Of a stretch of DNA of 32,634 nt, positions 16,096 through 22,623 are shown in pieces. Below the pieces are notes generated by a model. That model did not search any database. It saw only the letters and a program-made list of their open reading frames with translations, and had not been told where the DNA came from. This stretch comes from DASQFQ01 sp038327685. Its GTDB lineage: Bacteria; Actinomycetota; Thermoleophilia; Solirubrobacterales; Solirubrobacteraceae. Position 1 is the first letter of the stretch; each line of letters starts with the position of its first letter. The position numbers and the translations under genes were made by a program. The stretch spans positions 1-32,634 of the forward strand of contig JBBQLH010000049.1 of assembly GCA_038327685.1 (NCBI GenBank), written 5' to 3'.

Positions 16096-16734
16096 GTGAC
16101 GGAGCTCACCGACGGCGAGCGCTGGACGCGCGCGGCGCTCGCGCGCGGGCGGGCCGCGGGGTGGCGGCCGCGCGTGGTCGCCGTCTTCCTCGCCGCCGCT
16201 CGCGAGCGGTCCGCGCAGGACCGCCGCGCGCGGCCGGAGTTGACGCGCCGGTCCCGGCGCTGGTCGGCAGCGGGAGCGGGAGCCTGGATCGCCGGCGCGG
16301 CGCTGGCGCCCGGTCCGCTCCGGCGCCGCGTGGTGCCGGGCCTGGCCTCCTGGGCGGCCACCGCGGCGCTGCTGGACTGGCATCTCGGCATGGTGCAGAC
16401 GCCGGCCGGCGTGCCCCGGCCGCTGGGCGCCGCGGACGCCGCCACGCTCGCGCGCGTCTGGCTCGCACCGCTGGCTGCCGAGCGCGCAGCGCCCGCGGCC
16501 CTGATCGCCGGCTTCGCGACCGACGTCGCCGACGGCAGGCTCGCCCGGCGGAGCGCGCCGACGCGGTTCGGCCGCGACTTCGACGGACAGGCCGACGCCG
16601 TCTTCGTCGCCGCGGCCCTCCTCGGTGCGCGGCGCGCCGGCCACCGCAGCGGTGGCCTGCTCGTCCTCGCCGGGATCGCCGCCAGCGCGGCCGCGATGCG
16701 TTCGCGGACACCGGTGGTAACGCTTCGCGCGTGA
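16096..16734 (+). CDS. CDP-alcohol phosphatidyltransferase family protein
   Basis: From GTG 16096 the protein has 212 residues. It is hydrophobic, with the family signature in DVADGRLARRSAPTRFGRDF followed by DGQAD: Asp143, Asp146-Gly147, Ala150-Arg151, Gly159, Asp163 and Asp167. Seven residues separate AR from G instead of the canonical eight, but all acidic metal ligands are present. These enzymes transfer a phosphatidyl group from CDP-diacylglycerol to an alcohol in the membrane. The start is uncertain, since the open frame continues upstream through the flavoprotein remnant. It is likely the first intact gene of the 16.1-20.2 kb cluster. The alcohol acceptor is unknown. Confidence 0.75.
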   Translation: MTELTDGERWTRAALARGRAAGWRPRVVAVFLAAARERSAQDRRARPELTRRSRRWSAAGAGAWIAGAALAPGPLRRRVVPGLASWAATAALLDWHLGMVQTPAGVPRPLGAADAATLARVWLAPLAAERAAPAALIAGFATDVADGRLARRSAPTRFGRDFDGQADAVFVAAALLGARRAGHRSGGLLVLAGIAASAAAMRSRTPVVTLRA

Positions 16735-16750
16735 ACCAGACCGCAGGGGC

Positions 16751-17254
16751 GTGCGCACCACTCCCATGGTCCATGATCGCCCTCCCGACGAACGCCTCCG
16801 CCAGGGTCTGGTGCTCCTGGCCGGCTCGATCGTCTTCCTGCTCGTCGTCGGGACCGGCCCGCAGACCTTCTACAACACGCCGCTTGGGATCGGCCTCGTC
16901 TACCTGGTGTCGGCCATCGTCGGCGGCAAGCACGGCGGCTATTGGGCGACCGCCGTCGTCCTCGTCGGCTGGGGCGCCGCCGTGGTCTACGTGCGCCAGG
17001 TCCAGCCGGACCTCGATCTGGCCGGGCTCTACCTGGCCGGGGCCGGCCTCGGCGCGACGGTCGGGGTGCTCCTCTCCCGGGCCGGCTTCGCGGTCGACCC
17101 GCTCGGGGCGACCGCGACGGTCGCGATCGCGGGCGTGATCCTCGCGCTCGAGCCGCGCTGGACCGAGGTGCTCGGTGATGCGCGGACCTACGCGCTGATC
17201 GTCGGCGCCATCGGGCTCGGCAACGCCCTCGCCTGCGTGGCGACCCGCAGGTGA
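16751..17254 (+). CDS. Hypothetical membrane protein with about five helices
   Basis: The 167-residue protein (GTG 16751; ATG 16766 is an equally good start) has hydrophobic segments at about residues 20-36, 45-60, 65-81, 91-110, 117-133 and 145-163. Small-residue-rich loops include YNTPLGIG and GGKHGGYW. No catalytic motif is recognised. It follows the CDP-alcohol phosphotransferase by 16 bases and is probably co-transcribed. Its 3' end abuts the FAD oxidoreductase remnant on the opposite strand. Confidence 0.65.
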   Translation: MRTTPMVHDRPPDERLRQGLVLLAGSIVFLLVVGTGPQTFYNTPLGIGLVYLVSAIVGGKHGGYWATAVVLVGWGAAVVYVRQVQPDLDLAGLYLAGAGLGATVGVLLSRAGFAVDPLGATATVAIAGVILALEPRWTEVLGDARTYALIVGAIGLGNALACVATRR

Positions 17255-17633
17255 GCACCGAACACGGTGTCCACCTGCCCCCAGCCGGTGCGGAGCAGGA
17301 ACTGGGAGTTGCGGCCGTAGGACTTCGCGCCCAGCACGAAGAAGCCCGGTTCCGGAGTCGATGACGGCGTCCGCGGCGGCGTCGGCCGCCGCCAGGCAAT
17401 CGCCGCCCGCGGCGCTGAGCAGCGTGGCGGCCAGCTTGATCGGCCCCAGCGTCGCGTAGCGCTCGTGCATCTGCAGCTGGCGGTAGAGGCTCGCGTCCGG
17501 CACCCCACGCACGCACGTGTGCGGCCACGCTCGAAGCCGCCTCGAACACGACCGGGTCGTGGCGGGCCGCCCGCGCGGCGAGCGCGGCGTCCAGCCCGAC
17601 CGGCCCCGCTCCGACGATCGCCGGCCGTGCCAT
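17252..17633 (-). pseudogene. FAD/NAD(P)-binding oxidoreductase with internal deletions and frame changes
   Basis: Reverse strand from ATG 17633. The first frame gives MARPAIVGAGPVGLDAALAA with VVFEAASSVAAHVRAWG, a normal Rossmann FAD-binding start. A second frame from about 17490 gives YRQLQMHERYATLGPIKLAA. A third from about 17360 gives PEPGFFVLGAKSYGRNSQFL followed by LRTGWGQVDTVF, the C-terminal end of this flavoprotein family. Only about 125 codons remain of an enzyme normally above 400 residues, in three frames, so at least two deletions occurred. It stands between the membrane protein and the metallophosphoesterase and is probably part of the same decayed pathway. Confidence 0.75.
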
Positions 17634-17644
17634 CCTCAACCAGT

Positions 17645-18428
17645 ATGAGGCGAGTGGCGGTCTTCGCGGGCCATACGCGAATCCGTACGCGCTGCGCGCG
17701 ACGCTGATGAGGCACGTCATCGCGGCTGCGACCGGATCTGGTGCCTCGGCGATCTCGGTGGCTTCGGCGCGGAGGTGGACCCGCTCTGGCCGCTGCTCAC
17801 CGACAACGGCGTGGAGTGCATCGCGGGCAATTACGACATCGCCATCGCGTCCGGCGCCGATCACTGCGGCTGCGGCTACAGCGACGAGCGTGACAACGAA
17901 CTGGCCCAGGCGATCTACGACCACACCCGTGCCGTCACGTCGCCCGCGTTCGCGCGCTGGATGGACGCACTGCCCGGCAGCCTGCGGGAGTCCGTCGGCG
18001 GCGTCGACGTGCTCGCGGTCCACGGTTCGCCGGTGGCCGTCAACGACTTCCTGTGGGAATCGCTGCAGGACGACGCGCTGCGGTCGCGACTGGACGCCGC
18101 GGAGGGCGGCCGGCCGGACCTGCTGCTGTGCACGCACACCGGCATCGGCTGGCAGCGGCGCGTGGACGACACCCTGGTGGTCAATGTCGGCGCGATCGGC
18201 CGGCCCGCCAACGACGGCCGCCGCGAGGGCTGGTTCGCCGTCGTGGAGCTCGAGGACGGCGAGGTGCGCGCCGAGCTGGTGCCGGTCGCCTACGACTGGC
18301 GCGCGCAGGCCGCATCGATGTGCGCGGCGGGCCTCTCGGAGTGGTTCGTGGAGACCATCGAGACGGGCTGGTGGACCACCTGCCTGGAGGTGGTGCCGCC
18401 CGCCGAGCGGGCGCGCGGGTCGCGATGA
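17645..18428 (+). pseudogene. Calcineurin-like metallophosphoesterase with two frameshifts in its N-terminus
   Basis: The N-terminus is spread over three frames. MRRVAVFAG runs from ATG 17645, PYANPYALRATLMRHVIA from about 17671, and GCDRIWCLGDLGGFGAEVDP from about 17724 onward to the stop. Each step equals the loss of one base. Repaired, the protein would be about 262 residues with GDLGGFG, GNYD, AVHGSP, CTHTGIGW and VNVGAIGRP. These are the metal-binding and phosphate-binding motifs of the YfcE/MJ0936-like phosphoesterases. The largest intact frame starts at 17775 and lacks the first metal-binding strand and GDLGG. The stop overlaps the next start as ATGA. It is either a real pseudogene or a gene damaged by base-calling errors. 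Confidence 0.8.
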
Positions 18429-18757
18429 CCGAGACCGAGGCCAATCGCGGCGAGGGTGACGCCGTGCGTGAGCTGCTCGATGGTGTGGCCACGGTCGCGG
18501 TCCGGCCGCTGGTCGCGCGCGGCGGCAGCGCCGACGGCCTCGCGCTCTCGACGGCGGAGGTCGCGCCGGAGCTCACGGTCTCGACCGACGGCGTCCACTG
18601 GCACCCGCTCGGTGGGGACATCGGTGCGAGCCCGGACTTCCTCGTCGCCGCGGAGCCGATCAGCCTGGCCGAGGCCAAGCAGCGGGTGACCGAGCGCGTG
18701 CTCGGGCAGCGGATGGCCGACGGCACGCTCCCGCAGGGGTTCGCGTGCGCGATCTGA
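18425..18757 (+). CDS. 110-residue protein of unknown function in the phosphoesterase-glycosyltransferase operon
   Basis: ATG 18425 overlaps the phosphoesterase stop (ATGA), and the 3' end overlaps the glycosyltransferase start by 13 bases. The protein is soluble and acidic with no signal peptide or membrane segment. Recognisable stretches are VRPLVARGGSADG, STDGVHWHPLGGD and AEAKQRVTERVLGQ, suggesting a small beta-rich domain followed by a helix. I know no family for it. Tight coupling on both sides implies a role in the same pathway as the glycosyltransferase. Confidence 0.7.
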   Translation: MTETEANRGEGDAVRELLDGVATVAVRPLVARGGSADGLALSTAEVAPELTVSTDGVHWHPLGGDIGASPDFLVAAEPISLAEAKQRVTERVLGQRMADGTLPQGFACAI

Positions 18758-19425
18758 CGGTTTCGGTCGTCGTCCCGACGCTCGACGAGGCCGGGCAGAT
18801 CGGCGCCCTGCTGGGCGTCACCGATGCCGACGAGGTGATCGTGGTCGACGGCGGTTCGCGTGACGGCACGGCCGGGATCGCGGCCCGGCATCCGCGTGCC
18901 CCCCGTGTGTTGGAGGCCGTGGGCGGCCGCGCCGCCCAGTGCAACGCCGGAGCCGCCGCGGCCGGCGGCGACCTGCTGGTCTTCCTCCACGCCGACAGCC
19001 GGCTCCCGCCGGACGGCGCGGCCCGCCTGCGCGTGGCGGGCGCGGACCCGGCCGTCGTGGGCGGCAACTTCGCGCTGCGCTTCGGCGACGACCACGGGTT
19101 CGCCGCCGTCCTCGGACGGGTCTACGCTCTGCAGCGCCGGCTTGGCCTGTACTACGGGGACTCGTGCGTCTGGTGCCGGGCGACCGCGTTCGCCGCCCTC
19201 GGCGGGTACGCCGAGCGGCCGATCATGGACGACTACGACTTCGTCCGCCGGCTCGAGCGCCACGGGCGCACCACCTGCATCCCGGGCCCGGCAATCACGT
19301 CGGACCGGCGCTGGCGGGCGATGGGCATCGCACGGACCGTCTTCGCGTGGACGGCAATCCGGTGGTTGTACCTCGCGGGCGTCTCGCCGGGCCGCCTCGC
19401 CCGGCTCTACCGGGTGGTGCGATGA
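18745..19425 (+). CDS. TIGR04283-type family 2 glycosyltransferase (arsenosugar-associated family)
   Basis: From GTG 18745 the protein has 226 residues. It starts TVSVVVPTLDEAGQIGALL and has EVIVVDGGSRDGT, GRAAQCNAGAAAAGGDLLVF, the metal-binding LHADS in place of DDD, and GLYYGDSCVWCRATAF with MDDYDFVRRLER. This pattern is the TIGR04283 family, named for its association with arsenosugar biosynthesis. The gene is intact, unlike most neighbours. Its stop overlaps the start of the radical SAM remnant (ATGA at 19422-19425). Reaction not established here; arsenic involvement is a family label, not evidence. Confidence 0.82.
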   Translation: MRDLTVSVVVPTLDEAGQIGALLGVTDADEVIVVDGGSRDGTAGIAARHPRAPRVLEAVGGRAAQCNAGAAAAGGDLLVFLHADSRLPPDGAARLRVAGADPAVVGGNFALRFGDDHGFAAVLGRVYALQRRLGLYYGDSCVWCRATAFAALGGYAERPIMDDYDFVRRLERHGRTTCIPGPAITSDRRWRAMGIARTVFAWTAIRWLYLAGVSPGRLARLYRVVR

Positions 19426-20184
19426 TCGACGACTCCGCGCACTGGAACGCGCGACGCGCCCGCGGCCACCGGACCTCGAGGCCGCGCTGGCCTCCCGATG
19501 GGCCGAGCTCCCCGCCGCCGTCAGGACGCCACAGCAGATGCTGGGGCGCCACACGGCCGGCTGCGAGGGGACCACGGCGTGTTCCCCCGCTGCGACCTGG
19601 CCTGCACGCCCTGCTGCATGACGGTCACGCCGCGCAACATCGGCGAGGTGGCCGACGTCGTGCGGACCGCCCGCGACATGGGGTTCCGCATGTTCTCGTT
19701 CCAGCCGGCCGCCTACATCGGGCATCCGGCGCGCTGGCGCGAGGACCTGCGGGCGATCGGCGGTGACGACGTCTGGACGGAGATCGAACGCGGCGTCGGC
19801 GCGCGGCTGCACCGGCGGGCGCTGCAGATCGGCGACCCACGCTGCAACCGCACGGCGTACGGCGCGTGGGCGGGTGAGCGCTACGTGCCGTTGCTCGACG
19901 AGGACGACCCCCGCGACGCGCGGGCGCTGCAGACGTTCGTGGCGAGCCTCGGGGGCATGGACTTCGACGTGCCCCGGCACCTGCTCGCCGCCCGCCTGCT
20001 GCGCGCGATCGCGCGGCACCCCGGTGCTCTCCCGGTCGGTGCTCCCGAGAGCGGCGAGCTGGTTCCCGCGTGCGCGCAGCACGCCGCGCTCGATCCGGCC
20101 GAGATGGCTCGCCTCGCGCGTCAGCTCCCGATGGCGCAGAGCTCGCCGTCCTCGCACCCGAGGGAGGACTGCTCCGCCGCGTAG
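19422..20184 (+). pseudogene. Radical SAM protein remnant with frameshifts and core deletion
   Basis: It starts at ATG 19422 (MIDDSAHWNARRAR). One base is lost near 19465, after which LEAALASRWAELPAAV and MLGRHTAGCEG appear in a second frame. Another is lost near 19573, after which HGVFPRCDLACTPC appears in a third. CDLACTPC is the CX3CX2C cluster motif that binds the radical SAM 4Fe-4S. The sequence then jumps directly to MTVTPRNIGEVADVV and GFRMFSFQPAAYIGHPARW, later GDPRCNRTAYGAW, and ends ESGELVPACAQHAALDP. From memory, intact relatives have well over 100 residues between the cluster and MTVTPRN, plus more before ESGELVPAC. The SAM-binding barrel is therefore missing and the protein cannot be active. 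Confidence 0.75.
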
Positions 20185-20224
20185 TGCGTCGTGGCCCGCG
20201 AGACCACGTACGATCGCCGGTCCG

Positions 20225-21139
20225 ATGAAGCGCATGTGCCTGGTCGTCCTCGCGGCCATCGCCCTGGCGGGCTGCGGCGACCAGGACGCCGGCAAGCCGG
20301 GGCCGAACGCCGACGGCCGGCTGGGGACGCCGAGCGACGTCGTGTCGGCGTTGCAGCCGCTGCCCGACGGCGGCCTGCTGTTCGCCGAGCGCACCACGGG
20401 CCGCATCCGGCGCTTGGACGCCGACGGCGCACCGAAGGAGACGGTCGCCACCGTGGGGGTGAGCTCCAGCGGCCAGCGCGGCCTGCTCGGCCTCGCGCGC
20501 GACGCGCGCGGACGGCTCTACGCGGCGTGGACCGACCGCGACGCGCGGCTGGTGGTCGGCCGGGTGCTGCCCGACCGGCACCTGGTCTGGCGCGGCCCCG
20601 CCACGTCGAAGCTTGGCGTCGGCGGCCGGCTGGCCCTCGCGCCGGACGGGCGACTGGTGATCGGCGTCGGCGATCTCCAGCGGCACGGCCGGATCAGTGA
20701 CCCAGAGGCCCCGAACGGCAAGCTGCTGGCGCTCGACGTCGACGCTCCGGCCGGTCAGCGCCCGCGCGTGCTGTCGGGCGGCTGGACCAATCCGTTCGCG
20801 TTCGCGTTCACGCCGTCGGGCGATCTGTGGGTGGCCGACAACGCGATCGGCGGCGCGAGGGAGCGCTTGGCGCGGGGTGACATGGGGACCGCCGCAGACG
20901 TCACCGAGCTGCCGCCGGTGACGGCGCCCTCTGGCCTGGCCGCGCTCTCGGACCGCGAGCTGGTGCTGTGCGGGTACGTCTCGCGCGAGCTCACCGTGTA
21001 CGCGATCGGCGCCGGCGGCCGCGCGCGGCGCGCCGGGCCACCCGTGGCGCGCGGCTGCGCGCTGGGCGTCGTCCGGCTCAGCGACGGCCGGCTCGCCTAC
21101 GCGACCTCGAACGCCGTCAAGATCATCGACGCGCCCTGA
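20225..21139 (+). CDS. Lipoprotein with glucose/sorbosone dehydrogenase-like beta-propeller
   Basis: The protein starts at ATG 20225 and has 304 residues. Residues 1-18 form a lipoprotein signal (CLVVLAAIALAGC) with an LAGC lipobox. The mature part has propeller repeats typical of the GSDH family: LPDGGLLFAERTTGRIRRLD, GQRGLLGLARDARGRLY, LALAPDGRLVIGVGD, ISDPEAPNGKLLALD and GWTNPFAFAFTPSGDLW. The NGK-LLALD and RNP-like (TNPFAF) motifs usually help bind PQQ/calcium in the active site. At about 285 mature residues it is slightly shorter than the usual 330-350, so activity as a sugar dehydrogenase is uncertain. It acts outside the membrane. It converges with the next gene. Confidence 0.78.
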   Translation: MKRMCLVVLAAIALAGCGDQDAGKPGPNADGRLGTPSDVVSALQPLPDGGLLFAERTTGRIRRLDADGAPKETVATVGVSSSGQRGLLGLARDARGRLYAAWTDRDARLVVGRVLPDRHLVWRGPATSKLGVGGRLALAPDGRLVIGVGDLQRHGRISDPEAPNGKLLALDVDAPAGQRPRVLSGGWTNPFAFAFTPSGDLWVADNAIGGARERLARGDMGTAADVTELPPVTAPSGLAALSDRELVLCGYVSRELTVYAIGAGGRARRAGPPVARGCALGVVRLSDGRLAYATSNAVKIIDAP

Positions 21140-21185
21140 GTTTCGACCCGCAGGCGATCGCGGAGATCGGACACGCCCCGGTGCG

Positions 21186-22340
21186 TCACGGTCCGATCGC
21201 GGTCAGCCTGCCACTCTCGGAGCCGATGACCAGCAGGCCGTCGCGCGTCAGGGTCGGGTAGGAGTCGATCGTCTCGGCCCCGAGGTGGAGGTCGAACAGG
21301 CGCCGTGCGCGCGCGTCGAAGCCGTGGACGTTGCCGAGCCGCGTACCGAAGTAGACGGCGTGGTTGGCGTCCACGGCCGGCCTGGTCCACACGCCGACCG
21401 CTCGCACCGTCCTGGTCTTGCCGCGGCCGAGCACGCGGTACCGCAGCCTGCCGGTACGGGCGTCGATGCCGTTGAGGCGGCCGAGGTGGTCCCCGAAGTA
21501 GATGAGGCCGTCCGGGGTCACCGCCGGCGACGAGTAGGTCCAGGCGCCGATGTCGAAGCGCCACCTCACCCGGCCGGCCGGGGACACGCCGTAGAGGAAG
21601 TGGTCGTTGGAGGCGACCGTGATCGTGCCCTCGCTCGCGACCGCGGGCGACACCTCGATGAGGGCGTCGGTGCGGACGCGCCAAACCACCTGCCCGTCGC
21701 GCACGGCGAACAGCGTCTTGTCGGCAGCCGTGTACACGGTCCCGTCGGTGCCGACGGCCGGGCTCGAGTGCGACGAGTCGCCGAGCTTGACCTCCCACCG
21801 CCAGCGGCCCGCCGTGTCGAACGCGGTCAGCGCGCCGCCGCCGTCCTGCACGTAGATGCGGTCCCCGTCGATCGCCGGCGTGTGCGGGTCGCCCCCGGGG
21901 ACGCTCGCGGTCCACTTGGACGCGCCGGTCCGGCCGTCCAGCGCGAACACCGTCGAGCGTGGGCCGGGCCAGATCACGGTCCCGTCGCGCAGCCTGGCCG
22001 GGCTGGTGGAGAGATCGACGCCGTAGGAGCCCTCGCCGTTGAACGTCCAGCGGTCCTTGCCGGTCGCCGGATCGAGCGCGTGCAGGATGCCGCCGTTGCT
22101 GGCGGCCAGCAGGGAGCCGTCCACGCCCTCGATCGGCCCCGGGACCACAGGGCCCTCGAGGCGGCGCTCCCACTTGATGGCGCCGGTGCGGGGACCGACC
22201 GCCCGGCCGGCGATCCGCATCAGCGGCGGGGCGGGCCGGACGACCGTCAAGCGCGTCGGCTCGCCGCCGCTGCGGTTGCCGCCGCAGCCGGCCAGCGTCA
22301 CGATCACTGCGATTGCACCCCAGGGCCGCCCGGGGCGCAT
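21186..22340 (-). CDS. PQQ-like (BamB-type) beta-propeller lipoprotein
   Basis: I chose ATG 22340 because it puts a signal peptide with lipobox LAGC directly at the N-terminus; upstream in-frame starts add a polar leader. The protein has 384 residues. After the Cys it carries about seven or eight repeats of the form GxxxALDxxTGxxxW, for example LHALDPATGKDRWTF, VFALDGRTGASKW, TPAIDGDRIYVQD and LNGIDARTGRLRYRVLG. These are PQQ_2/BamB propeller blades. Gram-positive versions are extracellular lipoproteins of unknown function, so BamB here is a fold label. It faces the sorbosone-dehydrogenase-like lipoprotein gene, and the two may serve related surface functions. Confidence 0.82.
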   Translation of the reverse strand: MRPGRPWGAIAVIVTLAGCGGNRSGGEPTRLTVVRPAPPLMRIAGRAVGPRTGAIKWERRLEGPVVPGPIEGVDGSLLAASNGGILHALDPATGKDRWTFNGEGSYGVDLSTSPARLRDGTVIWPGPRSTVFALDGRTGASKWTASVPGGDPHTPAIDGDRIYVQDGGGALTAFDTAGRWRWEVKLGDSSHSSPAVGTDGTVYTAADKTLFAVRDGQVVWRVRTDALIEVSPAVASEGTITVASNDHFLYGVSPAGRVRWRFDIGAWTYSSPAVTPDGLIYFGDHLGRLNGIDARTGRLRYRVLGRGKTRTVRAVGVWTRPAVDANHAVYFGTRLGNVHGFDARARRLFDLHLGAETIDSYPTLTRDGLLVIGSESGRLTAIGP

Positions 22341-22485
22341 CAGCGTGGCCGGCGGCTGGTCGATGCCGGCGCCACGATGGCGGCGCTGCAGGCGCACGCG
22401 AGCTCGTCGACCGGCTCGGCGGGCGTGATCAGGCTGCCGCTCGTGTGCATCTCGGTGAAGCGTTCGTGCAGCGCGGCGCCGACCT

Positions 22486-22586
22486 CCTCCGGACGTCGAT
22501 CGCGCCCCCCGGAGCTGCGGGCGACCGGGCCAGAGCGTGCGTGGAGGCCGTGCACGCGTTCGACCTCCTCGCGGCGGTCCTCCGCG
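22486..22586 (-). pseudogene. Antisense remnant of a second OsmC-like gene (C-terminal part)
   Basis: Reverse strand from about 22586 to 22514 reads AEDRREEVERVHGLHARSGP followed by VARS. The intact OsmC-like gene reads AEDRHEEVKRVHGFHARFCP followed by VARS. The DNA is alike over about 100 bases, down to a frame-shifted ATCGACGTC. The second redox Cys is replaced by Gly here and the N-terminal part is missing. Past the remnant the reverse frame continues as LHERFTEMHTSGSLITPAEP, which faintly resembles the end of a short-chain dehydrogenase but cannot be assigned. Confidence 0.7.
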
Positions 22587-22623
22587 CGCTGGCCCTGGAT
22601 TCCGGAGCCTGAGCGCCAGGCGC

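Noticed and set aside
15393..18137. A 914-codon open frame on the reverse strand
   Set aside because: It is mostly Arg/Pro/Ala-rich antisense sequence produced by high third-position GC. Only two short pieces, the HD-GYP N-terminus copy and the FAD-binding start, resemble proteins, and they belong to separate remnants.
18181..20451. Long reverse-strand open frame of 756 codons
   Set aside because: Antisense to the phosphoesterase-glycosyltransferase-radical SAM genes, with composition typical of a shadow frame.
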